This document shows positions 18,382 through 27,423 of a stretch of DNA of 64,000 nucleotides, one piece after another (positions within the stretch are counted from its first letter, which is position 1; each line of letters opens with the position of its first letter). The translations under genes and the position numbers were made by a program. Origin of the DNA: Desulfovibrio desulfuricans DSM 642 (GTDB lineage Bacteria > Desulfobacterota > Desulfovibrionia > Desulfovibrionales > Desulfovibrionaceae); assembly GCF_000420465.1 (NCBI RefSeq), contig NZ_ATUZ01000011.1, positions 771,435 through 835,434 of the forward strand, read 5' to 3'. The notes under the pieces are model-generated. The model made no database searches. It worked only from the letters and a program-made list of their open reading frames with translations, and was not told the DNA's origin.

Positions 18382-18934
18382 GAGGTTCTCCATATCTGCG
18401 CAACAACTGTGGTCTGTTTCAGTGCGCCGCAAAAAATGCCAGCACGGCAGACGCAAAGATGCGCCAACCGTCACGGCGGAGCTGCGGAATCCCGCAAGGA
18501 CTCTGCTGCGCAGCATGCTACGACTGGGGTAAACTTTCAAGAAATTTTTTAGAATCACCTTGCGGCTCCTCGCGGACAAGGAATTTCGAGTTTCACTGCT
18601 GGCTTGCCTGGCAGGGTTTGAAATACATGCTGCAATTTATGAAAAATTTAATTTTACACGTAAATCTGTTTGTTGTTGAAATTGGTCATATTTTATGTAT
18701 ATTAGAGCACAAGAGTTACGCTTTATGGTCCTTTCTTCAATAAACAGTACATGTGAAAATAGTTGTTATTCAGCGCGCACTGAACAAAAGTACCTTTTAA
18801 AGAATGTCTGTTTAGCCGTTTTGCGTAAAATTATCTTTTTCCATGAAGTGTTGCCAATGCCGTCTTCTGCGGTGTATGTAATCCGGGTCGAAGTAATTTT
18901 TAAAAGGTAGCGGAGCCATTCCGTCTGTAACTAT
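18382..18934. other. Divergent promoter region of tolQ and the TolC-like gene
   Basis: About 550 bases between divergent genes, with a strongly AT-rich core at about 18,640-18,900. Promoters for both directions are expected here, but I could not pick a single convincing -35/-10 pair. Short open frames in this region have no ribosome sites and are not called. Confidence 0.5.
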
Positions 18935-20368
18935 ATGAAACGCTTTCCTGAACTGGGCCTCGTGTTTCTTGTTGTTGGTGCGCTTGCCGGCCCTGTGGGC
19001 AGCAATGCAGCGTTTGCCGATTCTTCTGTTGCCGCGCGTCCCTCGGGCAGCGCCGCCGTGCCCGTTTTTAGCGGAAGAACCTTGCCTTCGGGCAAAGACA
19101 ATGCTTTGCCTTCCGGGGCAGTTTCCATGCCCGATGCTGTGGATCGCGCTTTGCGGCATAATCCGAGCCTGGGTTCGCAAGAGGCGCAGGGGCAGTCTTC
19201 TGAAGAGGCGCGCAAATCTGCGCGCGGGGCTTTTGGGCCCAAGCTTGGTACAACGTATTCCGCCTCCAAGCAGGAAAGAAAAACGTCGCCCGCCTTGCCC
19301 AGCAGTAGCAGACCAGCGGAAAAAGGCACATATACCTGGGCCGTGGAAATTTCTCAGCCAGTGTTTCAGGGGTTTCAGCTTCTGGCCAATTATCAGAAGG
19401 CAGCCCTTCAGGCTGACAGCGATAAAGCCTCGGTGCGCAATGCCGAACTGTCCATGACAGAAAGTGTTCAGACCCAGTTTCTGAATTATCTGCGGTACGA
19501 AGAAAGCGTGCGCAGCCAGCGTGATGCACTTGCCCGTTTGCAGGATCAGTTGCGCATCACCACTGCCTTTTTTGGTGTGGGCCTTCGCCCCCGGCTGGAT
19601 GTGCTCCAGGCAGAAGTGGATGTGCGACAGGCCGAGAATACCTTGATTCAGGTCGAAAACAGCCGCGACACCAGCCTTGCCAAGCTGAATACCTTGCTGG
19701 GGCTGCCCGCCACGGCCAAGATCAAGTTTACCGGCAAGCTTGCCCATGTGCCCTTTACCCGTTCGCTGGAGCAGTGCCTTGAAGCGGCCTACCGCCAGCG
19801 GCCCGATCTTTACATGGCGGCGCGCTCGGTGGAAATCGCGGGCAAATCGCAGCAGGCCGTGCAGAGCGGCTATTATCCGCAGGTGGAAGCCTATTACAAT
19901 GTTTCGCAGAGCGGCAATTCGCTTGATCTGCAGGAAAAGGGCGACCGGGGTTCACGCAGCTCCGTATGGGAAGTGGGCGCCCGAGCCACCTGGGACGTTT
20001 TTCAGTGGGGAACCACGTATTATGCCGACAAAGAGGCAGGCTGGCTGGTCACAAAGATGCGCTATGCCGAAGAAGACCTGAAACTCAGCGTTGGCTACGA
20101 CATCAAGTCGAAACTGCTTGCCGTGCAGGAAGCCGCCAAACGGATAACCGTGGCGGAAAAGGGCGTGGAGCAGTCTACTGAGGCATACAATGTGGCATTG
20201 GCCCGTTATCAGGAGCAGGTGGGCACCAACTTTGACGTGCTGGACGCTTCGTCCAAGCTCACCACCGCTCAGGCGACGTTAACAGGAGCAAAAGCCGATT
20301 ATCTGACCGCTCTGGCGCAATTATATGTGGCCATGGGCGAATTTCACCCTGATCTTATGCGGCGTTGA
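18935..20368 (+). CDS. TolC-family outer-membrane efflux protein
   Basis: A 477-residue exported protein with a signal peptide (about residues 1-28) and two outer-membrane-factor repeats typical of TolC. The first repeat begins near SMPDAVDRALRHNPSLGSQEA (about residue 65) and the second near FTRSLEQCLEAAYRQRPDLYMAAR (about 272). The helical hairpins hold many Gln/Glu/Ala heptads. TolC proteins form trimeric tunnels for type I secretion or efflux. No transporter gene is adjacent, so it may serve pumps encoded elsewhere. The RNase J gene follows 43 bases later. Confidence 0.92.
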   Translation: MKRFPELGLVFLVVGALAGPVGSNAAFADSSVAARPSGSAAVPVFSGRTLPSGKDNALPSGAVSMPDAVDRALRHNPSLGSQEAQGQSSEEARKSARGAFGPKLGTTYSASKQERKTSPALPSSSRPAEKGTYTWAVEISQPVFQGFQLLANYQKAALQADSDKASVRNAELSMTESVQTQFLNYLRYEESVRSQRDALARLQDQLRITTAFFGVGLRPRLDVLQAEVDVRQAENTLIQVENSRDTSLAKLNTLLGLPATAKIKFTGKLAHVPFTRSLEQCLEAAYRQRPDLYMAARSVEIAGKSQQAVQSGYYPQVEAYYNVSQSGNSLDLQEKGDRGSRSSVWEVGARATWDVFQWGTTYYADKEAGWLVTKMRYAEEDLKLSVGYDIKSKLLAVQEAAKRITVAEKGVEQSTEAYNVALARYQEQVGTNFDVLDASSKLTTAQATLTGAKADYLTALAQLYVAMGEFHPDLMRR

Positions 20369-20411
20369 GCGACGGCACGACCTTAGCCGCGCCGCCCAAA
20401 AGTGATTACGA

Positions 20412-22070
20412 ATGAATGAACCTTATTTGAACATTACCCCCCTCGGGGGGCTGGGAGAGATCGGCCTCAACTGTCAGCTGTGGGAAACCTCCGGCGGCGT
20501 TGTGATGGTTGATTGCGGCCTCATGTTTCCTGACGACGCCCACCTTGGTGTGGACGTTGTTATCCCGCACTTTGGCGCTGTCAGCGGCATCAAGGACAAG
20601 CTGCTCGGCATTGTGCTGACGCACGGGCATGAGGATCACATTGGCGCACTGCCCTGGATCGTGCCTGAAATCAAGGGAACCCGTATCTATGGCTCACGCT
20701 TTACCCTGGCGCTTGTGGAACACAAGCTCAGGGAGCGGGAAATTCTGGATTGGGTGGAGCTGTGCCCTGTCGATATCAACACCGTGCTGCCTCTGGGCGA
20801 CCTGACCTTTCATTTTTTCCCCGTCTGTCACTCCATTCCCGAAGGCTTTGGTCTGGGCATAGAAACGCCCGTAGGCCGGGTGGTGCACAGCGGCGATTTC
20901 AAGATTGACCCGCATCCCCTTGACAGCACAGGCACCGACCTGAATCTTTTCCGCAATTTTGCCGGGCCGGACGGCGCACGGCTGCTGCTTTCGGATTCCA
21001 CCAACATCGTGCGCGAGGGGCGTTCCCTCACGGAGCGCGAGGTCAAGGATTCGCTGGATAAAATATTCGCCACGGCCGAAGGGCGCATCGTCATTACGCT
21101 CTTTTCCAGCCATATTCAGCGTATTCAGGAAGTTTTTGATCTGGCGCGCGAGCATGGGCGCACGGTGGTCATCAGCGGCAAATCGCTGGCGAACAATATT
21201 GAAATGGCGCGAGATCTTGGCATTGCCAAGCTGCCGCCTTCGTTTTTCAACGCGCACAACGGCGTACCCGACCTGCCGGACGACCAGATCGTGCTGGTGG
21301 TGACAGGCGCGCAGGGCGAACCGCTCTCCGCCTTGTCGCGCATGGTGCTTGGCGGCCACAGACAGCTGGAGATCCGCAAGGGCGATACCGTGGTCATGAG
21401 TTCGCGTATGATCCCCGGCAATGCCAAGGCCATCTCCCGGCTGATCAACGAAATGTACCGCATCGGCGCAGAAGTGCTTTATGAAAGTGTTCACGCCATC
21501 CATGCCTCGGGGCACGGCCAGCGCGAAGAACTGCGCGATATGCTTGAGGCTGTGCGCCCCACGCTGTTTGTGCCTGTGCACGGCGAATACCAGCATCTGG
21601 TCAAGCATGGCCGCCTTGCTGTTGAATGCGGCGTGGAGCAGGACAACGTCATCCTGCTGGAAGACGGGCTGCCCCTTACCCTGCTCAAAGACTCCTTCCG
21701 CCTGGAACAGCGCGTTCCGGTCGAGTGTACGCTCGTGGACGGCAAGGGCGTGGGCGATGTGGGCTACGCCGTGCTCAAGGAGCGCCGTATCCTGGGCGAT
21801 GAAGGCATGGTCATTGTGGTGCTGGTGGTTGATTCAGAAACCGGCAGCATACTGCACGGGCCGGAAATGATCTCCAAAGGCTTTGTGTTCGAGCAGCACT
21901 ACAGCCACTTGCTGGAAGACGCCAAGTGCCTGGTGCTGGATGAGATTGAAGCGGCCCGCCCCGGTCAGCTTGGACGCTTGCAGGAAGGCATTCGTTCTTC
22001 GCTGCGGCGTTTCTTCCGCCGTGTGCTGGAGCGTGACCCCGTGGTCGTGCCCGTCATCAGCGAAGTCTAG
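20412..22070 (+). CDS. rnj: Ribonuclease J
   Basis: Metallo-beta-lactamase/beta-CASP RNase that matures and degrades RNA with 5'-exonuclease and endonuclease activity. The zinc-binding HGHEDH motif is at residues 71-76. Other metal ligands appear in VCHSIPE and the aspartate of VHSGDFKID. The beta-CASP region carries SSHIQRIQ and the late motif HASGHG before a histidine in VPVHGEYQHL. The 552-residue length is full, including a C-terminal dimerisation domain. Confidence 0.95.
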   Translation: MNEPYLNITPLGGLGEIGLNCQLWETSGGVVMVDCGLMFPDDAHLGVDVVIPHFGAVSGIKDKLLGIVLTHGHEDHIGALPWIVPEIKGTRIYGSRFTLALVEHKLREREILDWVELCPVDINTVLPLGDLTFHFFPVCHSIPEGFGLGIETPVGRVVHSGDFKIDPHPLDSTGTDLNLFRNFAGPDGARLLLSDSTNIVREGRSLTEREVKDSLDKIFATAEGRIVITLFSSHIQRIQEVFDLAREHGRTVVISGKSLANNIEMARDLGIAKLPPSFFNAHNGVPDLPDDQIVLVVTGAQGEPLSALSRMVLGGHRQLEIRKGDTVVMSSRMIPGNAKAISRLINEMYRIGAEVLYESVHAIHASGHGQREELRDMLEAVRPTLFVPVHGEYQHLVKHGRLAVECGVEQDNVILLEDGLPLTLLKDSFRLEQRVPVECTLVDGKGVGDVGYAVLKERRILGDEGMVIVVLVVDSETGSILHGPEMISKGFVFEQHYSHLLEDAKCLVLDEIEAARPGQLGRLQEGIRSSLRRFFRRVLERDPVVVPVISEV

Positions 22071-22147
22071 GGCAAAGCTACAGATAACAATCCAGATTAT
22101 TGCGGGGCTGAGGGGTAATCCTTCTTCCCTAATAGCTTCAGTACCGC

Positions 22148-22190
22148 TCAAAAGCCGCTGCCGACTGCCTGTCGGTGGCGGCTTTGCTTT
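22148..22190 (+). terminator. Terminator of the RNase J gene
   Basis: A 15-bp stem (AAAGCCGCTGCCGAC with a near-perfect complement) encloses a five-base loop and is followed by GCTTTTG, about 80 bases after the stop codon. Confidence 0.75.
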
Positions 22191-22289
22191 TGAGGGAAAG
22201 ATGGGCAGGCGGAGTAGGCACGTGTCCTGTGCTGCGGCTCGGGAATACACGCGGCAGAAGCATGCACGCTTCAGTTTGGCTCCGCACAT

Positions 22290-22327
22290 AAAACGCGGTG
22301 CGTTTGCCAGGCAAACGCACCGCGTTA
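22290..22327 (-). terminator. Terminator of the liv operon
   Basis: A perfect 16-bp stem (AACGCGGTGCGTTTGC with its complement) with a three-base loop lies about 50 bases after the livF stop; on the minus strand it continues as TTTTATG. Confidence 0.8.
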
Positions 22328-22378
22328 CTATCGATTGCAGCAAGGGTACTGGTTTCGCGCCGCTATGGGGACAGCGGT

Positions 22379-23083
22379 CTACATGCCCAGATAGGCTGTG
22401 CGCACTTCTTCGCTGGTGAGCAGGTTGGCGGCTGTGTCGTGCATGACTATGCGGCCATTTTCCATAACATAGCCGTGGTTGGCGATGCGCAGGGCCTGGT
22501 TGGCGTTCTGCTCCACCAGAAAGACCGTGGTGCCGTTGGAATTGACCTTCTGGATGATGGAAAAGATCTGCTGAATGATGATGGGGGCGAGGCCAAGGGA
22601 TGGTTCGTCCAGCAGCAGAAGCTTGGGACGGCCCATGAGAGCCCGGCTGATGGCAAGCATCTGCTGCTCGCCGCCGGAAAGGGTGCCGCCAGCCTGCTTG
22701 CGGCGCTCGGACAAAATGGGAAAAAGGCTGAACACATAGTCCAGATCGTCCTTCACGCCTGCCGGATCACGACGCAAAAATGCGCCGAGGTCGAGATTTT
22801 CGCTGACGCTCAGATCGGGGAAAATCAGGCGGCCTTCCGGTACCTGCGAAATACCCAAGGTCACAATTTCGTGCGGGGGCAACTGGTGAATGGGCTTGCC
22901 GTACCAGAGTATCTCGCCTTTTCTGGGGCGGTTGATGCCGCAGATAGTCATAAGCGTGGTGGATTTGCCCGCGCCGTTGGCCCCGATCAGGGTGACAATT
23001 TCGCCTTCCTCAATATTCAGCGAAATATCGCGCAGGGCCTGAATGTTGCCGTAATAGGTGTCTACGTTACGCAGCTCAAGCAT
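22379..23083 (-). CDS. livF: Branched-chain amino-acid ABC transporter ATPase LivF
   Basis: A 234-residue ATPase of the leucine/isoleucine/valine importer. Walker A GANGAGKST is at about residues 34-42, the signature is LSGGEQQMLAI, Walker B is LLLLDEPSLGL and a switch histidine lies late in LVEQNANQA context. Length and sequence fit LivF rather than LivG. Its start overlaps the livG end by eight bases, so the two are translationally coupled. Last gene of the operon. Confidence 0.95.
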   Translation of the reverse strand: MLELRNVDTYYGNIQALRDISLNIEEGEIVTLIGANGAGKSTTLMTICGINRPRKGEILWYGKPIHQLPPHEIVTLGISQVPEGRLIFPDLSVSENLDLGAFLRRDPAGVKDDLDYVFSLFPILSERRKQAGGTLSGGEQQMLAISRALMGRPKLLLLDEPSLGLAPIIIQQIFSIIQKVNSNGTTVFLVEQNANQALRIANHGYVMENGRIVMHDTAANLLTSEEVRTAYLGM

Positions 23084-23861
23084 CGCTTTCTCCCAGATAA
23101 GCCTTGATGACGCGGGGGTTGGTGCGGATTTCAGCGGGGGTGCCTGTGGCGATGCAGGAGCCGTATTCCATGACGTAGATGCGGTCGGAAAGCGACATGA
23201 CCATGCCCATATCGTGCTCGATAAGCAGGATGGAGAGCTGCTGGTTGTCGCGGATGGAGCAGACCAGCTCCTTGAGTTCGTTGGTTTCCTGGGGGTTCAT
23301 GCCCGCTGCAGGTTCGTCCAGCAGCAGCATGCGCGGCTCGGTCGCCATTGCGCGGGCGATTTCAAGCCGCCGCTGTGCGCCGTAGGGCAGGTTGTTGGCC
23401 GTTTCGTTCCAGAAATCCTGAAGCTTCACCAGTTCCAGAAGTTCATAGCTGCGGTCGATGCAGTCCTGCTCTTCACGGCGGGTGCGGCCATCGCGCACGA
23501 TCGCGCCAAAAATGCCCGCCTTGGTGCGGCAGTGGCGGCCAATCATCACGTTTTCAAGCACGGTCATTTCGCTGAAAAGGCGGATGTTCTGGAACGTGCG
23601 GGCCATGCCCATCGCCGTGATGAGGTGGGGCTTTTTGCCGTTGAGCAACTGCTTGTCGCCCGAGGCGTCGTGCAGAAACATCTGCCCCTCTGTGGGGGTG
23701 TAGATGCCGGTCACGCAGTTGAAAAACGTGGTCTTGCCTGCGCCATTGGGGCCGATAAGGGCAACGATCTCGCCGCTGTTCACGGTGAGCGAAAGCTCGT
23801 TAAGCGCGCGGAGACCGCCAAAATCCTGAGAAAGATCCTTTACTTCCAGTACCGGTTTCAT
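23076..23861 (-). CDS. livG: Branched-chain amino-acid ABC transporter ATPase LivG
   Basis: A 261-residue ATPase. Walker A is GPNGAGKTT, the signature region reads LPYGAQRRLEIARAM, Walker B is LLLDEPAAGMNP, and the switch region is LIEHDMGMVM. The longer signature-to-Walker B spacing and AAGMNP are typical of LivG. The ATG shares its A with the livM stop codon (ATGA-type overlap), with GGAGG upstream. Confidence 0.95.
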   Translation of the reverse strand: MKPVLEVKDLSQDFGGLRALNELSLTVNSGEIVALIGPNGAGKTTFFNCVTGIYTPTEGQMFLHDASGDKQLLNGKKPHLITAMGMARTFQNIRLFSEMTVLENVMIGRHCRTKAGIFGAIVRDGRTRREEQDCIDRSYELLELVKLQDFWNETANNLPYGAQRRLEIARAMATEPRMLLLDEPAAGMNPQETNELKELVCSIRDNQQLSILLIEHDMGMVMSLSDRIYVMEYGSCIATGTPAEIRTNPRVIKAYLGESDA

Positions 23862-25081
23862 CAGCGGCCTCCTTCAGCACCGTGCAGGTTGCTGATGCGG
23901 TAGCGGCGTCGTTCGCCGCTGATGAGGCCCTGTGGCCGGAAGAGCATCATAATCACCATGATCGCTCCGAAAAGCAGCATGCGGTAGTCAGAGAAAGCCC
24001 GCAGATATTCCGGGGCAAGAATGAGAATCAGCGCTGCAATGACCACGCCCGCAATGGAACCCATGCCGCCCAGCACCACCATTGAAAGAATCATGGCTGA
24101 TTCCATGAAGGTAAAGCTGGAGGGATTGATATAGGTGGTCTTGGCGGCAAAGATTACCCCGGCAAAGCCAGCCCAGCAGGAGCCGAGCGCAAAGGCCGAA
24201 AGTTTTACCCGCGTGATGTCCACGCCCATGGCCTCGCAGGCTATTTCGTCTTCCCGCAGGGCTTGCAGGGCCAGCCCCACGCGCGAATTCTTGAGCCGGG
24301 TGATAACCACAATGGTAACCACAACTGCGGCCAGCACCAGATAGTAGATGTAGGTGGTGGACGCGGTGATGTCCATGCTCATACCAAAAAAACCGGGGCG
24401 CGGAATGTCGCTAACGCCGCGTGGGCCGCCGGTGACGGTGTTCCAGTTTTGCAGGGTGAGGCGCACAATTTCGCCAAAGCCCAGGGTCACAATGGCGAGG
24501 TAGTCGCCACGCAGCCGCAGCACGGGAAAGCCCAGGCCAAGGCCGAAAAGCACGGTGAGGAAACCGCCGATGGGCAGGCAGGTCCAGAAGCCGAGGCCGA
24601 AATACTGGTTCAGCAGGCCGTACGTATACGCGCCAATGGCGTAAAAAGCCACGTAGCCAAGCACAAGCTGGCCCGCCAGACCCACAACGATGTTCAGGCC
24701 CAGCGCCAGCATGACGTACAGCAGGGCGGAGATCATGATGTTGGTCTGATAGAAGGAACTGACCAGAGGCATGCCGATGAGCACAACGGCAAGCACGGCA
24801 AGCCCACCAAGGCGGAGGCCAGCGCTGTTTCTGAATGATTCAATAATCTCTGCCAGATTGAAGCACTTGGGCAGGGTGATGATCTTGGCGCCAGCAGCTT
24901 TACGGCTGAAGCACCAGTCCCAGATAAGTGCAAGCACAAAAATGCCTGCGCCAAGAGCCAATATGCGGTCAAAACGCCAAACAACGGTTTTTGCCGCCAC
25001 GTTCAGCTTGATGCCCAGCACCGGCAGGGTGAGCAACATGAACCACAGGGCTGCGATGGCGGCTTTAAGTATGCGCTGCAT
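23861..25081 (-). CDS. livM: Branched-chain amino-acid ABC permease LivM
   Basis: A 406-residue polytopic permease. The N-terminus has about 100 residues of extra sequence with two hydrophobic segments before the core domain, as in long LivM forms. The conserved permease core includes the segment GLNIVVGLAGQLVLGYVAFYAIGAYT and the ATPase-contact loop around ALREDEIACEAMGVD. It is followed by livG with a one-base overlap and begins two bases after the livH stop. Confidence 0.94.
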   Translation of the reverse strand: MQRILKAAIAALWFMLLTLPVLGIKLNVAAKTVVWRFDRILALGAGIFVLALIWDWCFSRKAAGAKIITLPKCFNLAEIIESFRNSAGLRLGGLAVLAVVLIGMPLVSSFYQTNIMISALLYVMLALGLNIVVGLAGQLVLGYVAFYAIGAYTYGLLNQYFGLGFWTCLPIGGFLTVLFGLGLGFPVLRLRGDYLAIVTLGFGEIVRLTLQNWNTVTGGPRGVSDIPRPGFFGMSMDITASTTYIYYLVLAAVVVTIVVITRLKNSRVGLALQALREDEIACEAMGVDITRVKLSAFALGSCWAGFAGVIFAAKTTYINPSSFTFMESAMILSMVVLGGMGSIAGVVIAALILILAPEYLRAFSDYRMLLFGAIMVIMMLFRPQGLISGERRRYRISNLHGAEGGR

Positions 25082-25083
25082 GG

Positions 25084-25992
25084 CTACACCTTCTGCACTG
25101 TGGCTTTGCCCAAGATTCCGTCGGGCCTGAAAATGAGAATGAGGATAAGAATGCCGAAGGCCAGCATGTCTTCGTAGTTGCCGGAAAAATAGCCCGTGGT
25201 GAAGCTTTCGGCCAGGCCAAGCACAAGCCCGCCCACCATTGCGCCGGGGATGGAGCCGATGCCGCCGAGCACTGCGGCGGTAAAGGCTTTAAGTCCAGCC
25301 AGAAAACCGATGCCAAAGTTGACCTGCCCCATGTGCGAGGCGATAAGCACGCCGCCAAGGGCCGCCAGGGCGGAACCGATGATGAACGTGAGGGAGATGA
25401 TGCGGTCGGCATTGATGCCGAGCAAAAGGGCCATCTTGCGGTTTTGGGCCGTGGCGCGCATGGCTTTGCCCATGCGGGTGTAGCGGATGAAAAGCGAGAG
25501 CGAAACCATGGCAAAGGTGCTGACCATCAGGATGAGAAAGTCGCTGGCACCCATGACGTAGTCGATGTGCTCAAGAAAATCCATTTCCGGCAGCAGGTTG
25601 GGAAAGGGCACAAAGTCGGATGTCTGCGCAAGCAGCACATAGTTTTGCAAAAAGATGGACATACCGATGGCAGAGATAAGCGGCGACAGGCGCGGTGCGC
25701 CCCGCAGGGGCTTGTAGGCGACCTTTTCCAGCGTATAGCCGTAGGCGGAACACCAGACTATGGCCGCAAGAGCCGCCACAATAAGAATGCCGCCAGCAGG
25801 GAAGCCATAGACGCCAAGCGCGCCAGCTATTAGCAGGGCCGTGAAAGAGCCCAGCATATACACTTCGCCATGGGCAAAATTGATGAGCCCGATAATGCCG
25901 TAAACCAGCGTGTAGCCGAGGGCGATCAGCGCATAAATGCTGCCCCGGGTTAAACCGCCGAAAAAGAGCTCTATAAAAAATTGAATGTCCAT
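25084..25992 (-). CDS. livH: Branched-chain amino-acid ABC permease LivH
   Basis: A 302-residue inner-membrane permease with about eight hydrophobic segments. It carries the LivH sequences GGLTRGSIYALIALGYTLVYGI near the N-terminus and the coupling-loop region RYTRMGKAMRATAQN. The ribosome-binding site is weak (GAG), which fits lower expression than livK. It is separated from livK by 120 bases that contain a large palindrome. Confidence 0.94.
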   Translation of the reverse strand: MDIQFFIELFFGGLTRGSIYALIALGYTLVYGIIGLINFAHGEVYMLGSFTALLIAGALGVYGFPAGGILIVAALAAIVWCSAYGYTLEKVAYKPLRGAPRLSPLISAIGMSIFLQNYVLLAQTSDFVPFPNLLPEMDFLEHIDYVMGASDFLILMVSTFAMVSLSLFIRYTRMGKAMRATAQNRKMALLLGINADRIISLTFIIGSALAALGGVLIASHMGQVNFGIGFLAGLKAFTAAVLGGIGSIPGAMVGGLVLGLAESFTTGYFSGNYEDMLAFGILILILIFRPDGILGKATVQKV

Positions 25993-26077
25993 GCAAACTC
26001 GCGCGCGGTACGGGGGGTGTCCCTGTTCGTTCCGCCTGTCCCGTTAATGCCGTCAGCTTCCGGCGATGCGTGAAAAG

Positions 26078-26105
26078 CCGGGGCGCGGCCATGGCCGCGC
26101 CCCGG
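26078..26105. terminator. 28-bp perfect palindrome between livK and livH
   Basis: A fully self-complementary GC-rich sequence (half-site CCGGGGCGCGGCCA) sits eight bases after the livK stop codon. It has no T-run. It can act as a partial terminator or as a 3' stabiliser that keeps livK mRNA more abundant than the membrane genes, as seen for other binding-protein operons. Confidence 0.7.
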
Positions 26106-26112
26106 TAGACGT

Positions 26113-27243
26113 TTAGTCCAGGGTAATGCTGTGATTAAGCTCTACGAACTTGCCATCTTTGATCTGGTAGATGGAAAGGCCCATACCGGCGGCATCGCCG
26201 GTCTTGCTGAAGGTCAGCTTGCCCAGCGGGGTTTCCACCGGGGTGGTGCGCAGTGCTTCCACAATCTTGGCGGCATCGGTGGAGCCAGCCTTGGCAATGG
26301 CGTTCACCAGAGCCTGGGTGGCGGCGTAGCCGTTGTAGTAGAAGGAGCCGGGATCGCTGCCGAACATCTTCACGTGGCCTTCATGGGCATGTTTGTAGGC
26401 GGGCAGGTTACTGGTGTCCTTGGGATAGGAGGCGTACACGCCTTCGGCGTCCTTGCCAGCCATCTTGATGAAGGCGTCGTCCTTGAGGCCGTCGGGGCCG
26501 ATCATGGCGGTGGTTACGCGGTCGCGGCGCATCTGCTGCAGCAGCTTGGAAGCAGTGGGCTGGTAGCCGCCGAACACGAGGATGTCGGGCTGGGCGCGGC
26601 GCAGCTTGCGCACAACGGCGGAGAAGTCCACAGCATCAGGGGTAACGGCTTCGTACAGAACGGTTTCCACGCCAGCCTTTTCAAGGGTTTCGCGGTTGTT
26701 GTCCACAAAGCCCTTGCCGTAGTCGCCATTGTCGTGCAGGTAGGCGACCTTCTTGGCCTTGAGGCCGTTCAGGATGAAGTCGCTGGTCAACTTGGCCTGG
26801 GCCTTGTCGTTGGCGATGGTGCGGAAGAAATAGGGGTTGGTGCCGCTTTCAGTAAGGCTGGGGGTCGTGGCAGAAGGCGACATGGAGACGATCTTGGCCT
26901 CGGTGTACAGCGGCAGGGTAGCCTTGGTAGCGCCGGAGCAGATGTGGCCCATGACCACGTTCACCTTTTCGGAAATAAGCTTGGTGGCCGCGTTGGTGGC
27001 CAGCTCGGGCTTGCACTGGTCATCCTGGGCGATCAGTTCAATCTGACGGCCAAGCACGCCGCCGTTGGCGTTCACTTCGGCAATCACAACCTTGGCGGCG
27101 TTCAGGCTGGGAACGCCGTAGGAGGCCAGGTCGCCGGAGTGCGCGCCGGCAACGCCGATTTTAATGGGATCCGCAGCCATTGCGGGCGCGGCAATTGCCA
27201 CGCAGAATGCCATTGCAGCAAGCCAAGTCATACCTTTTTTCAT
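26113..27243 (-). CDS. livK: Branched-chain amino-acid periplasmic binding protein
   Basis: A 376-residue exported type-1 periplasmic-binding protein. The signal peptide spans about residues 1-23 and is cleaved after AMA. The mature protein starts ADPIKIGVAGAHSGDLASYG, the family pattern. Ligand-binding features appear in HICSGATKA and MSPSATTPSLTE. ATG 27243 has GGAGG six bases upstream; the longer in-frame start is unlikely. First gene of livKHMGF. Confidence 0.95.
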   Translation of the reverse strand: MKKGMTWLAAMAFCVAIAAPAMAADPIKIGVAGAHSGDLASYGVPSLNAAKVVIAEVNANGGVLGRQIELIAQDDQCKPELATNAATKLISEKVNVVMGHICSGATKATLPLYTEAKIVSMSPSATTPSLTESGTNPYFFRTIANDKAQAKLTSDFILNGLKAKKVAYLHDNGDYGKGFVDNNRETLEKAGVETVLYEAVTPDAVDFSAVVRKLRRAQPDILVFGGYQPTASKLLQQMRRDRVTTAMIGPDGLKDDAFIKMAGKDAEGVYASYPKDTSNLPAYKHAHEGHVKMFGSDPGSFYYNGYAATQALVNAIAKAGSTDAAKIVEALRTTPVETPLGKLTFSKTGDAAGMGLSIYQIKDGKFVELNHSITLD

Positions 27244-27306
27244 CTCCGCCCTCCGCGAGAAAAGATGTGCGCACAAATGATGCGCCGCTTGTGGATGAAG
27301 GCTTTT

Positions 27307-27335
27307 CTATTGCCTCATTGCGGGCATCCTGTCAA
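27307..27335 (-). promoter_or_regulatory. Candidate sigma-70 promoter of the liv operon
   Basis: On the minus strand TTGACA (27335-27330) is followed after 17 bases by CAATAG, about 65 bases upstream of the livK start. The -35 is perfect and the -10 weak. Confidence 0.45.
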
Positions 27336-27423
27336 TGCGCGCACGGCGCGGCGATTGAAAGGCCGCAGGGCGGCAAACCGCCGAATGCCTTGCAAAAAAA
27401 GATATTCCATTAAAACTGTCTGC

